A stretch of DNA of 64,000 nucleotides from Branchiostoma floridae (lineage: Eukaryota; Chordata; Leptocardii; Amphioxiformes; Branchiostomatidae). How positions within the stretch are numbered: the first letter of the stretch is position 1; each line of letters opens with the position of its first letter. Made by a program: the position numbers and the translations under genes. The notes below the pieces were generated by a model. It was given only the letters and a program-made list of their open reading frames with translations. It ran no database searches and was not told the DNA's origin. Shown here one piece after another: positions 11,500 through 23,875 of the stretch. The stretch spans positions 14,489,378 through 14,553,377 of the forward strand of contig NC_049995.1 of assembly GCF_000003815.2 (NCBI RefSeq). The letters are read 5' to 3'.

Positions 11500-12560
11500 C
11501 GGTATCCATGCAACACGGTCTACATATAAAAAATGCTATAGACATAAGTGTTATGTCAAGGCTGTAATTAGAATGCAAAACGTTTTATCACAAGATCAAC
11601 ATGTGACTCAAAACGTGAACAGCATGCAGAATTGCGGACTATTCTTTAAATAGACTATTTTCTTTTTAGATGTCGCCCTTTGAGAGGAAATGCTGTAGAC
11701 ATGCGTGTTATTACCAAAGCTATAATAACGATGTAAAGCGTTTTTCACATCACAGGATCAGGCAAAACGTGAACACCAAGTGGAATTGTGGAGGGTCTAT
11801 ATTTGGGCTGTTTTCTTCTGAATGATGCCCTACAACAGGAAATGCTATCGACATTTGGGCCTTACTGATAAAGCTTTAATAACGATGTAAACGATTTTCA
11901 CATCACAGGATAAAAACGTGAGCAACATGTGAACCCCAAACGAAATTACGGAGGGTCTATTCTTTTTCTGTTTTCTTTCAAGTGTAGCCCTGTAACAGGA
12001 AATGGTATAGACGTTTGGTCTATAATAACGATGTAAAACGTTTTTCACATCACAGGATCTCAAAGTGAAGTAACAAGCGGAAATGTAAATGGTCCACCAA
12101 TGAACTGTTTTCCTTTAAATGCTGCCCAACAACAGGAAATGCTATAAACATTTTGGAGAAATAAGAAGAAAACAATCTTGAAACAAAATAAATTTCTTCG
12201 CCAAGTTTGAAAGGAAATACTTATCTGTCGGATTTATGCAGGTTTGGCGCCTGATGGTGAGGAAATGAGGAGATTTTCAGTCGATGGAGGAACAAAAATA
12301 CCTGGGCAATTCAAACAGCATCCATCTTGGTTTACATTGATATGCAAATTCCATTTGATCGCACTTTTCATTTCGAACAGGAAATGCTCTGGACATGAAG
12401 ACCTAATTACCAAAGCTATAATCACGTTTCATTGTCGAGACGTTTTCTAGAAGCATGAGATCAACATGTGTAAAAACATGCGTGTCATTACCAAAGTTAT
12501 AATAACAATGTTAGTACCAAAGTTATAATTATCAAAGCTATGATAACGATGCAAAGCTTT
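11500..12560. repeat. Degenerate tandem array, unit about 130-170 bp
   Basis: The blocks 'acaggaaatgctatagacat', 'taataacgatgtaaa.cgttttt', 'cacatcacaggat', 'gtgaac..catg.ggaatt' and 'ctgttttctt' recur in order five to six times, decaying after about 12160. Confidence 0.8.
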
Positions 12561-12944
12561 TCCGTATCACAAATTAACTCGTAAGCAAAACTTGATCCGA
12601 ACACGGAATCAAACTATTTTGGACTATCCCCTCTATGTGTCCGATTTCTTCTATTTGACCAGGGATCGGCGGAGCCTAGTAGTCGCTGTAGGGTGGAAAT
12701 TGAAATGGTATCTAACTTAAACATTGATATGACAGTGAGGAATCGGCACAAGTACCGTACCGTACCATGCCGTCTGAATCCAGCGGTTACACACGACCTG
12801 TGATGCACGTATCATCTGTGAAATATTCATTCATACGACCGCAAATATTGGATTTACCGCTCAAGGGAGCGAAGGTGCATTGATGTGCTGAAGTCATGTG
12901 TAGCCATGCAATGTAGCGTCTTCTTGATTTTGGAAATGTAATTT

Positions 12945-13712
12945 GACTCGTGTGTTTCATTCCTGTAACTCCAAAGAGTTCATTGACTCGTGTGCTTTAT
13001 TCCTGTAACTCCACAGGTTCCTTGACTCTTGTGTTTTATTCCCGTAACTTTGAAACCTTTGAAAATCTAAAAGAGCTACACATACACACTAATACACACA
13101 CACAAACAAGCGCACACACATACAAAGTCGCCTGCATTTGTGTGTGTGAGAGAGAGAAAGCGAGAGTAAGAGAGAGGGGAGAGAAAGAAAAGAGCTATCA
13201 GCAATATAACATAGGAATAATTATCTAAATACCGTCTGCTTTCTCAGTTTTGTTGACTCAAATGCACCGCTGAGTCGAAGATATTTTACAGAGTTTTTCC
13301 TGACTTATAATTTTGATAACAAAAAGTTCCCTTGATGTGTATGCACCACAGAGTTCCTTGACTTCTGTGTTATATTCCTGTAAGGTCCACAGAGTTCCTT
13401 GACCCGTGTGTCTTATTCCTGTAAGGTCCCCAGAGTTCCTAGATTCGTGTGTTTTTTTCCTGACGGAGAGAGAGAGAGAGACGAACCAACAACCGTTATA
13501 AAATAGGGGTATCTGAGTGCCGTCTGCTTTTTCAATTTGCTAGACACAAATGCTCCGCAGCGTTCTTTGAGCTACATGTTTTACAGAGTTTTTTCTGACT
13601 TATAATTTTGACATCAAAAGACTTCCTTGAGGTGTATGCACCACAGAGTTACTTGACTTCCGTGTTATATTCCTGTAACAGAGTTTCTTGACTTCTGTGT
13701 TATATTCCTGTA
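12945..13712. repeat. Interspersed ~40-bp repeats, (CA)n and (AG)n tracts
   Basis: 'gagttccttgactt.tgtgttatattcctgtaac' and variants occur in three clusters (about 12945-13050, 13345-13460, 13630-13712), separated by CA- and GA-rich simple sequence and by a pair of copies of 'ttttacagagtttttcctgacttataattttga' (13287 and 13580). Confidence 0.75.
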
Positions 13713-14114
13713 ACGTTAATCCTTCTCTGACAGTGACGCACTATCGGGGTCTCCTGACGTGACCCCAATAGTGGCGAGATCAGCAGGAAGAGATGGAGTT
13801 ATTCTTCTACATCTCGGGGGAACGGAAAACCAATGTTCGGTACTCCGGGTTTAATGGGGCGTCGGAGGGAACTCAGCACTGTGTGGAATGACGAACCTAT
13901 CATACTAGTTTACAATGAGACAGTTCAGACAAGGAATAAAACTCACAGGTGATTATGCTATTACTAATATATAAATTATGCTACTAGTACGTTGTTACAT
14001 GGCTGATACAGATAGTAATACTAGTACACAGTACACAGGGGATGATACCAGTGCACATTGGTTAAACATCATTTCACCACGTGCACAAGAAATTAAAGTA
14101 TGTGTGTGTGTGTC

Positions 14115-14146
<32 letters not shown>

Positions 14147-14407
14147 TCTGTGTGTGTATGTATAGTTTGACTGTGCTGACTGCAAAGAGTGAAGTAGTAA
14201 ATTAAAAGCCCCACTCGTCATTATTTGTAAGTGTCAGATCATGTCATTATATTCTATGTTGTTTGCACGTCTTGTTTAAACAGTCCAGAAATATTAGCTG
14301 CCCACATTTTGATGTAGGTGGCTAATGGGCTGAATAACGTTTTCAAGTTTCCATGTCACGTAGGTTCGTGCCCCAGCTATTTCTGTAACCCATGATGAAT
14401 GAGTTTC
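13713..14407. other. No gene seen; (GT)n at 14099-14162
   Basis: Unique-looking sequence plus one GT microsatellite. Open frames are short and have no domain content. Confidence 0.5.
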
Positions 14408-14508
14408 TCTGCTACACTTGAACGTGGAAAAACTGAGACGTTCTCGCGGGTTTAATACACTGATGGAGAACATTTCCTCATCCTACTGTGATCCGTTTTA
14501 CTGAGTAA
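14408..14508. repeat. Dispersed repeat, copy 1 (partner 17118-17212)
   Basis: 'cgtggaaaa.ctgag.cgttctcg.gggtt', 'tggagaac.tt.cctcat' and 'tgtgatccgttttactgagtaaa' are shared with 17118-17212. Confidence 0.75.
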
Positions 14509-16035
14509 ACAAGTGCTTTAAAAAAGCTGGCATTTTGCCAAGGTTTGCGTGTGTAAACGCTTTTTTCTAGTTATTGGAATGTGCTGAAACTATTGTTTAT
14601 ATTAAATAGATGTCAAAAAGGAAACAAGAACAATTGAAAATCACCCTTCCCCTGGACTCGAACAAGGGTCGCACAAGTCGCACGGACCGTAGCTCTGCAA
14701 ATCAGGCTGACGTCAAAGGTATTTGTGTAGTGACCCCTGAACCCGGAAGTCACTTCCCTGCATCTTGGCGCACTTTTCCGAAAACGATATCTCAGCGATC
14801 GTTTACCCCCTGCTTTAAAACTTTTACATTGTCACGGTCTCCATAGTACGTACTACAAATCTGGTTAGTTTGAAGGTCCAGTTCTTTTTCGATATTACAG
14901 GGCGATCAATGAAAAATCGTGGCGTGTTCGGAAAAAATTTTTGCACTGGAAATCCTACTAATAGTGAATATTCCAACCAAAATTTTAAAAACACAATACA
15001 ATGCCTGTTTTTTACTGTTTCTGAAAGAGCTAATCAAGAGGAGTAAAATGCTTTTTAAATGGTGAAAGGTAAGTGTGTGAATATGTCGCATTATTTTCAT
15101 GTTGAGTCATGATGTTACACTGCATCAACAGTACAACTTTACACTTGTATAATAAAATATACATGACAAATGTTTGTACTAATAAGAGATAAAATATCAA
15201 TAGGTAGACATTGTTTAAACACTAAATTTATTAGGATAAGTTCAACATTTTCCAAGGTCAAAGGCTATCTTCAGGATACATACAATCGACATAGATTTCT
15301 TTGATGTACCGTAGTGCAGGTACACACTGTACATGTACTTCTCCTTATTTAATCAATACTAATAATGCATTTGTAAACAACTTTTTACAAAAACAACAGT
15401 CGTACTTATTACTTTCTGTGGTAGCAACAGTATTCTGTAACAAACTTAATGCTAATGGAACTGGCTGCACCACTACCATTCAATATCTCTGCTCCGCTCT
15501 CCGGTCTAATATCAGCTACATCTGGGAGTTTGTACAATCTACATTCCACCTGGAAAACAAAATTATTTGAGTTTTATGATTAACATATGTCTACCATGGT
15601 GATAATGTTCTTCCATCTGAGGGGATGACGACCTACTCCAGTACCATGTCTGATGTTCATCTACATTTCTTTCTTATGACTTCTTTCTTTCTTGTGACGA
15701 AAGAATCAGAATGATCCAATAATGAAATAAAAAATTCAATTAAGAAAGAAAGGCAAGTTGGGGTACCGTAAGTAGATAAATACCTGCAACAAGATGGAAG
15801 GAGGTAAGTGTCACTGTTTCTGCGACTGAACCTCAGTACCAACTGCGACAACCTCGCCCAGTCGTTAGGAACCTGGCTGATAGTAGAGACAAGAGTATAA
15901 TATTGCAGGTAAGTACAGATTTATGATTTTTGCTACACCAGAAAAGTCAAGCAAAAAATCCTTTGGCACAATCTGACAGAGAATACACAATCTGTTTGCA
16001 CAAATTTTTCACGTTGACACTGAAAATTTCATTAG
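14509..16035. other. No gene seen
   Basis: AT-rich sequence with no splice-consistent open frames or recognisable motifs. An unassigned CpG-richer patch lies at about 14650-14840. Confidence 0.45.
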
Positions 16036-16039
16036 TGGT

Positions 16040-16285
16040 TTGAAAAATTCGGGCATAGGTTCCCCGGCTGACCCCTAACCGGGGGCCACGGTGCTTCAAA
16101 TTCAACAAGTGAAAAAAATACACAATGGTATTTTAGACTTGGAATGAGGCAAGAAATGATTCACACGAACAGTAACAATGACATTGAAAATACAATTAGA
16201 TATTTTCTAAAAATTGGGCATAGGTTACCCGGCTGACCCCTAAGCGGGCCATGGTGCCTCAAGTTCAACAAGTGAAAAAAAATAC
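16040..16285. repeat. Tandem duplication, about 160-bp spacing
   Basis: 'cataggtt.cccggctgacccctaa.cggg' followed by 'ggtgc.tcaa.ttcaacaagtgaaaaaa' occurs twice, at 16053 and 16209. Confidence 0.8.
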
Positions 16286-17117
16286 TAGTACACAACAGGC
16301 CAAGCAATGATCCATATGTACAATGTACTAAAGAAAGCAATAAACTAAGAATAATTAATAAGAAATAATTACTAAGAAACATTTTACATACATGTAAGTT
16401 TCATGATTAAAACATGGATAAAGAAACACTGCATAGAAATTTGCTGGGATATTGACTTGAGAAAAAAAAATTTGTTCAAAAGCACATTTTCTTCAACACG
16501 CCCCCCTCCCCCAAACACTACAAGTTGTATCAAGTATTTTACCTTGAAATTCTTCATCCATAGCGTCGAAACAGGTTTTCTTGTGCCGCTTCAGTCACAT
16601 ATCCTCCGTTTCTGAGGGGCGCCAGCCCAAAATTTGGCGCGTCAGGATCACGCGGCGCCGCCGGCCGGCCAAATCGGGGCGATCGTCAGGGAAAACAGCC
16701 CAGCGCTTCGCCGGTGTGCATCAAAACGTAGCCCTGTTTTTTGTCGTCATTTTGGCACCCGGAACAAGAAAAAATAAAATTCTTTCGGTGATTTTTATCA
16801 TTAAAGATCGACAAATACTTTCAAGTTGACTTTTATCCCCCGAAAAATTAATTTTTCCTCATGTTCCAGGCATCATTTTTAAGCTTGAAATGTGCTCTTT
16901 CAACATTCATTCTGCTGCGGTCTAAGATGGCGAAGCGCAAGCGCAGTATTGAACAGGTCCGTTCATCACTCCATCACAACGGCGACTATTCTGGCCTCAG
17001 AGCATTTTGCCGCTAAGGCGGCAAAATGCAAAAATTCAATGGGCAACAAAGAATAACACGCTTCAAATTGTTTCAGTTAATCATCTTTGAAGTTGTACTC
17101 TGTTCCTACGTATTACT
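16286..17117. other. No gene seen
   Basis: Contains a GC-rich patch (about 16610-16700, 'gcgcgtcaggatcacgcggc') in AT-rich surroundings. I could not assign it to a gene or a named repeat. Confidence 0.4.
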
Positions 17118-17212
17118 GCACGTAAACGTGGAAAACTGAGGCGTTCTCGTGGGTTCCATCCATGGATGGAGAACGTTCCCTCATTCTATTGTGATCCGTT
17201 TTACTGAGTAAA
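17118..17212. repeat. Dispersed repeat, copy 2 (partner 14408-14508)
   Basis: Diverged copy of 14408-14508, in the same orientation and about 2.7 kb away. Confidence 0.75.
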
Positions 17213-17837
17213 AAATGCAACGGACAATCAAGAATAATCCGCTTCAGATTAGTTCAGTTTGTCATCTTTGAGGTTGCACTAGTACTCTGTTACTACTTGC
17301 AATATGTAAAACCCACGTCTGATGTATTAATATTGGGTTGTACTCAATTGTTTTTGTTTGTTTTATTTTAAAATGTATTACTTTAAGTAGCCTTTACGAC
17401 GTCGACAGTCATTGTACTTTTCTGTGTCAATGAAGATCGTTCTTTAAATATCTTATCAATTAAAACGTTTTATAAAGATTTTCCTATTTCCTTCAAGATT
17501 CTGTCGTTAAGAAAGAAAATGACGTTACTTCGCTAAACAAACAAACAAAGCTGGAGAATCTAATATAACTTTAATCAAAGTATTTATGGTTTGTCTATTC
17601 CATCTATTTGCTGGGCCTTTGCCCCTTGTCATTCCCAACATAGACAACGTAGCATTGCCTTACATATTTCTCTGCTGCATTCATCACAACATAGACCAAG
17701 GAACATCCACAAATTTGATTAAAGAGATATATGTGTTGGTAACAAAATGCATTTATCTGTTATAGACTGGTCAGTCGCAAAGTACCCTGTCCTTCACATA
17801 CTAGTATATCGATCTTTGACTACAAATGAGGACCCAA

Positions 17838-18330
17838 AGCTGGCCCTGCTAGTTTCCAACGGTCACAGTCTGCCTGTCTGTGTCAATAAATGGAACTTAA
17901 TTGGTCCATTACCCGGAGTTACTAACCCGGAGCGGGCTTCATTGCACCACGAGGATTGTTACTCGAAGGCATGACTATTCCATGTTCTTTTTTGAGCTGG
18001 CATTAGATACTTATCTGTCGGTACGTCCACCAGTGAATTTGTTATGTTTCACATCATGCAAAGTCTGGACATTTTCCTTATGTCTTCAAATGTCATCCAC
18101 TGCATACAAGTCTTTTTTTCTCATCTTGGTAACATTTGATAATAGCATCCCTGTCGTAGTTGATTCTGAACCCTTCTCAGTTTATATCTTTGTCAAGAAC
18201 AAGAACCTTAAACCGGCACTGCTAGTTTCTAACGGTCACAGTCTGCCTGTCTGTGTCAATAAATGGGACTAAATTGGTCCATTACCCGGAGTTACTAACC
18301 CGGAGCGGGCTTGATTGCACCTCGAGTATT
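17838..18330. repeat. Pair of ~120-bp direct repeats
   Basis: 'ctgctagtttc.aacggtcac', 'agtctgcctgtctgtgtcaa' and 'ccattacccggagttactaa' at 17846-17960 recur at 18217-18330 (offset 371 bp) with few substitutions. Open frames crossing the two copies follow the repeat rather than a gene. Confidence 0.85.
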
Positions 18331-19085
18331 GACTGTGAACCGCAATCAAAACCCTAATGGAGAATCGATTGAGTACGGTGAGTTAATGATTTTCTTGGAC
18401 AATCGCCATCATATCCATTATGTCCATCGCTTTTCGTTGTTTTTCAGACCACCTTGTAGCGCCTAGTGTTTGCAGAGTGCAACAAGTTTTATCGCTGTAT
18501 CTGTAGCATTTTTACATCGAACGGGAAAATACGCTAAGCAAACAGAGATTTAGTTGACCAGAATAACTCCAGAATTAAATTCCTTTCAAGTTGGTGGGTT
18601 GTATTGATATTTGGTACTTTGATACTTCTTGATAAGACGACTAGATTTCCGGTTCCTAGCGGCTTGCTATTGTACTACAGCGGAACGTCCGGGTGGATAT
18701 CTCGTTTTAGTTGCTAAGATACTTATTATTGAGTCAGAAATAGATTAAACCAATAGAAATGTTTAGAGGAGTACTGCTCTGATGATACAACACTCCTAAA
18801 CTTTGACCCTTCCTGACCCTCAGACAAAATTAACTGTAACGGGGATGTGAGGATGAATAGACAGATTGCAAATCACGTACAGACAGATAGACGGAAAGAC
18901 GGACAAGTCGGAAGCAACCCTATACTCCGGCGCGCCGTCACGATGATAAATACGCAAGATATTACGTTTTTCAACATATTTCATGCTCAGACAAAGTCAG
19001 TTTGTTTCTTTTCTCTCTCCAAAGTTTTCTCCCAACAGACACATCAACCTCACGTATCACACCCTGACCTTATCAAACCGTACTT
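18331..19085. other. No gene seen
   Basis: A stretch around 18590-18720 ('gggttgtattgatatttgg', 'atttccggttcctagcggct') resembles dispersed retroelement debris and shares 'ttcctagcgg' with 10657. Otherwise unassigned. Confidence 0.4.
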
Positions 19086-19089
19086 GTGT

Positions 19090-19605
19090 GTAGGTGGAGA
19101 ATCACGGATGGGGCTTTTAAATGTTAAACAAGCTTACATTTAAGCAGCGACTCATCACCTGACGTCTGGTATAATTGAAAAGCATTCGGTTGAAAAGGTT
19201 ACAGGAAATGGGTTACGTCTCGCCTGGGTAAATTAACTTAGGCCACTTTGATTTGATTATATTGGATGGCATCCGAGCGCGCATCAATTTTCGGTCATTT
19301 CCAAAAATAAAACAAAAAAGTTTATGGGGCTTTCAAATGTAAAACAAGTTTAATCTCCAAGCAGATCCACAGTGGCGTAATCTAGTATCAAACCCAAAGT
19401 AGCCCGTTTGACTCCATTTGGCCGGCTATACTCCTTTGTCAACTTTGATACTATCTTATGGTATCGTAGGATCTGCTTGGAGAATAAAACAAGCTTACAT
19501 TTAAAGCGGCGACTCATCACCCGTCGTCTGGTATAATTGAAAAGTATTCGGTTGAAAAGGTTACAGGAAATGGGTTACGCCACGCCTGGGTAATGCACTT
19601 ACAGA
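19090..19605. repeat. Duplicated ~120-bp block, second copy carrying a MITE
   Basis: 'acaagcttacatttaa.gc.gcgactcatcacc' through 'gggttacg' at 19129-19225 recurs at 19490-19588. The second copy's left part is interrupted by the MITE at 19351-19486. Confidence 0.8.
19351..19486. mobile_element. MITE with TCTCCAAGCAGA ends
   Basis: The inverted ends are TAATCTCCAAGCAGATCC and the complement of TATTCTCCAAGCAGATCC. The flanks are AAACAAGTT (19342-19350) and AAACAAGCT (19487-19495), a 9-bp TSD with one change. It belongs with the element at 63454-63667. Confidence 0.75.
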
Positions 19606-21289
19606 GTAGTGAACCTGCCAACTCTCGAAGTGTGCAATGCAGTTTTTACAGAAGCAAGAAGGATGCATTGGCCCACTTCTATGCAATGTCGTGGTTTATG
19701 GATTATCCTCTAAATTTTTCTTAATGAAATAATCATGCAATATTCAGGATATGAATCGACCACAAATTGTCTCAATTTTGGTATCAACAGTAGAAAAAGT
19801 CATTGTATGTATTTCTACGTCAATAAAGATAGTACGCCCTGGTAAAATACGGATGGTTAACAGTTACTCATTGCAAGTAATATATATAGAAATTCATACT
19901 TTTTGTTTACTACCATTGGGCTGAAGATTTTGACCATTGTCACTGCAAAAAAGGTAGTGTATTCTACCTTACCAAATTCTATTCAGTTACGTATCACGTG
20001 TTTCTAGTTTCCTCATTTTCCTTATTTTGCCAGTTCTCATATTAAATGTTCAAATAACCCAGTTACGAAGATAAGCCAGTCTTAACTCTGTGGCTTCATT
20101 TTCTTTTCAATTCTTATTTCACTTCATCAAATTTCCACTAATCTTATGTTAAATCCAAGGGCCAATGAATTCAACTGCCGTTGCCTCCAACGCGCATAAC
20201 CTTCCATTACACAACGTTTTGCCATGTCCATATAAGGGCATTTTAAACACACATGAAGAAGCATCCGGGACCTTCAAGGTACACTGCTTTGAGAAAAGAG
20301 TTACGAACTTCAAGGTCACGGCATCTAAAAGCGGACGGGGTGACTTAAATACTTTATTCAGATTAGTATCCACTAAGCTGTACATTACTTGTTACTACCA
20401 TATGTGGCAACTTTAATGACGTAAAAGTTCCTGGAAATTCACAACATTGGCATCAATTAACACGACACCACGTACGTATAATCAAATAATCCCTAATAAA
20501 ACCAAGATCTTTATCATCTCTCATTACCATATATGGTAACTTCAACTTGACTGATTTCCTTGAATTGATATTAGATTTCCTGGAATTCACATCCAATGTG
20601 TACAAAATCACTTTAATGCAACAGAAAACTCGACTGTAATTACTTCACTTCAAGAGATTAATTGCTGTGTTCGACTTGTTACCTGTGCGTGTATTTGTGT
20701 ACATAACAACTTGAAGGGAAATATTGTAAGTGTAATAAATATAGTATTATTTACAAGTGATATATACCATGTTACCACATAATGATAGATATTATCACAG
20801 GACACGCCATAAACTGAAACAAAATCCTTCACCACTATAAAAACCTTAACACATCATTTCCACTTGATAGTCCCGCCATTGCACAAACCCTATCAGGCAT
20901 GTCCAGTACGTATACGCAATTGGTCAGGATCTTTGACCTACAAACTACATAGCCTTTGACCAACCATTCGGCTTTTGTCACCATCCAGTCAAAGTAAAAG
21001 TTGCCATCCGACTCATTTAGCAGTCATCGTCATCGTGTTTACAACAATTACAACACAATCACATTTAATTCAATTCATTTCTTTATAGTAATGATAATAA
21101 CAATATAATTTTGTCTCTAGCCTTAGCAGGTTGTGGTATGAGAATATATTTCCACAGAAATTTGAAGATCTTGGTTGAAGATCTCTTTGGTCCCAAAATA
21201 TAATTTCAATGATCTAGAGGTACATGAATTTAGCCATTAGACCATTTAGGTTACATGTTGGCTTTCCCAAATGATACTCATTGATCGTT
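19606..21289. other. No gene seen
   Basis: AT-rich, unique-looking sequence. The 3' end of the GPCR transcript may extend this way, but no boundary is visible. Confidence 0.4.
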
Positions 21290-23060
21290 TGAGAGTGATG
21301 CAGCATTGGAACTAACAGTCGACAATCCAAAATTCTGCCGGGGGTTCAATTAGGATTGTGTGGCTCGTTTTGGATGTAGCAGTGTCTCAACAGTTTGCTT
21401 TGATCTAGAGGCACGAGAATTTAACCATAGGATACATTTAAGATTGTGACTCGAATGGAAGGGAGTAGTGAACCTAACAAGTCACTATTCCATGGCCAAA
21501 TTCTACTGGGACCATTTAGGATTGTGGCTCGCTTGGGATGCATCAGTGGGCCTAACATTTGACAATCCCAATGCAGCGGTGGATCTAACAGTTGTCTATC
21601 CTAAATTATGATGGGAATCATTTATCGTGTGACCCGTTTGGATGCAGAAGTGTACTTAACATCTGACTATCCCAAATTCTGCCGGGGACCATTTAGGACT
21701 TGGGCTCGTTTGGAATGCAACAGAGGCCCTTAAAGTTGACTATCCCAAATTCTGCCGGGGAATCACTTAGTATCGTAGCTCATTTGGAATGCAGCCGTAG
21801 AGCTAACAGTTGCCTATCCCAAATTCAACCAGGGGTCATTTAGGATTGTGGCCCGTTTAGGATGCAGCAGTGACCTAACATTTGACAATCCCAGATTCTA
21901 CTAGGATCATTTACGCTCGTGGCTGGTTTGGGATGCAGTAATGAGTTGCTGACGAGAGGCGGCTATCCCAAATTCTGTTGGGGAAACATTTAGGATCGTG
22001 GCTGGTTTGGGATGCAGCAGTATTCAGTAACCTAACAGTTTACTATCCCCAATTCTACGGAGGTCATTTAGGATAGTGGCTCGTTTGGGATGTAGCAGTG
22101 GACCTAACATTTCACAATCCCAAATTCTACGTTTGACACTCCCACATTCTGATGGGGGTCATTTAGCGTGTGGCCCGTTTGGGATGCAGCAGTAAACCTA
22201 ACAATGGACAATCCAAAATTCTGTTGGGGGATCGTTTAGGATCGTGGCTCGTTTGGGATGCAACAGTACAACTGATAGTCGACAATCCCAAATTCTACTG
22301 GGGGAACATTCAGTACTGTGACTTATTTGGGATTCAGCAGTGGATATAACAGTTGACTATCCCAAATTCTACTTGGGGTTCTTAAGGATTGTGATTCGTT
22401 TGGGATACAGCAGTGACCTAACAGTCGACAATGAAAATTCCACTTGGGGATCATTTTGGATTGTGGCTCGTTTGGGATGCAGCACTGACCTAACAGTTGA
22501 CTATCCCATTGCCAAATTCTACTAAGAGGGTCAGTTAAGATTATGCGATGCAGCAGTAAACCCAACAGTAGACAATCCTAAATTCCGCTGGGCGACCATC
22601 TTGGATTGTAGTTGGTTTAGGATGTAGCAGTGAACCTAAGTTTACTATCCCAAATTCTACTAGGATCATTTACGCTCGTGGCTGGTTTGGGATGCAGCAG
22701 TGTACCTAACAGTTTGTTATCGCAAATTCTATCCCAACTCGACGTCTACTTCGTAACAGTGACCTCAAATTCTGTCGGGGATCATTTGGGATCGTTTTGG
22801 ATGCTACAGTGGACCTAACAGTTGACTATCCAATATTCTGCCGGTAGATTGTGGGATTATGACCGGTTTGGGATGCAACAGTGAACCTAATCGTTGCTAA
22901 CGACGGCGGTACCCCCGTGGAGACAGGCAGGCCGGTACTGACGGTTGCTGATGTCATGACAGACGAAAGGCGGCTATCCCAAATTCTGTTGGGGGATCAT
23001 TTGGGATTACGTCCGGTTTGGGATGCAGCAGGAACCTAAGCGTTGCTGACGACAGGCGGC
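21290..23060. repeat. Minisatellite array, unit about 70-85 bp, ~22 copies
   Basis: The consensus phrase 'tttgggatgcagcagtgacc' + 'taacagttgactatcccaaa' + 'ttctgctgggggatcattta' + 'ggattgtggctcg' recurs from about 21296 to 23030 with substitutions and small deletions. The array runs into the final coding exon of the GPCR gene (stop at 23036-23038), so it occupies the predicted 3' UTR. A partial copy of the exon sequence is embedded at 22893-22955. Confidence 0.9.
22893..22955 (-). pseudogene. Partial copy of the last GPCR exon inside the minisatellite
   Basis: 'cgttgct.acgac' and 'ccgtggag.caggcaggccgg' plus 'tactgacggt' match the exon at 23041-23095 with a small deletion. It has no acceptor of its own and looks like part of the repeat amplification. 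Confidence 0.7.
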
Positions 23061-23810
23061 GGTGCTCCCGTGGAGGCAGGCAGGCCGGTACTGACGGTAC
23101 CCTGGATGGTAGACACTTGTGTCACCTCCTGCTGGCCGGGCAGTATCCTGAAAAGAGAAAAACGTTTGAAATAGTCCAAAGGTCATTACATCTCATGGAG
23201 AACAATGTGTGCCTTTGATGCTAGACACCTGGTATCCACTAGTTTTCACAGAAGTCATGGTTTCAATCCAAGCTGTACATCACTGATTATACTATAAATA
23301 TAGCAACCTCGGTGACCTCAAACGTCCCATTACTGAACACTGCACATATCAGCTATAATTACTTAAAAATCATTGTAGGAATTGCATAAGCACCTATGTA
23401 GTTAAAAAAGGAACAAACTGTTTCTATCGACTCCAATCGAGTCCACAAGCCATTTAGAATCACGCACAGACGCAGACACAGACACAGACAGACGAATGTA
23501 ACATAACGAAAATTGTCTACTGACTTTCCGAGGATGTGCTTCTTGAGGAACCGCCAGAGCCTAGCTCGTGAGCTGGCCCGGAAAGCCCAGTACAGGTGCG
23601 GGTTGATCATGCTGTTAGCGATGTACAACCGCCTCTTTCTCACACAAACACACAAATAGACGAAGGCAAGAAAGATAACATTGTGTACTGACTTCCCGAA
23701 GATGTGTTTCTTGAGGAATCGCCAGAGCCTAGCCCGTGAGCTGGCCCGGAAAGCCCAGTACAGGTGCGGGTTGATCATGCTGTTAGCGATGTACGGCCCC
23801 CTCACACACA

Positions 23811-23875
<65 letters not shown>

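Noticed and set aside
21290-23060. CRISPR-like periodic repeat
   Set aside because: Units are diverged, contiguous and lack unique spacers; a eukaryotic minisatellite.
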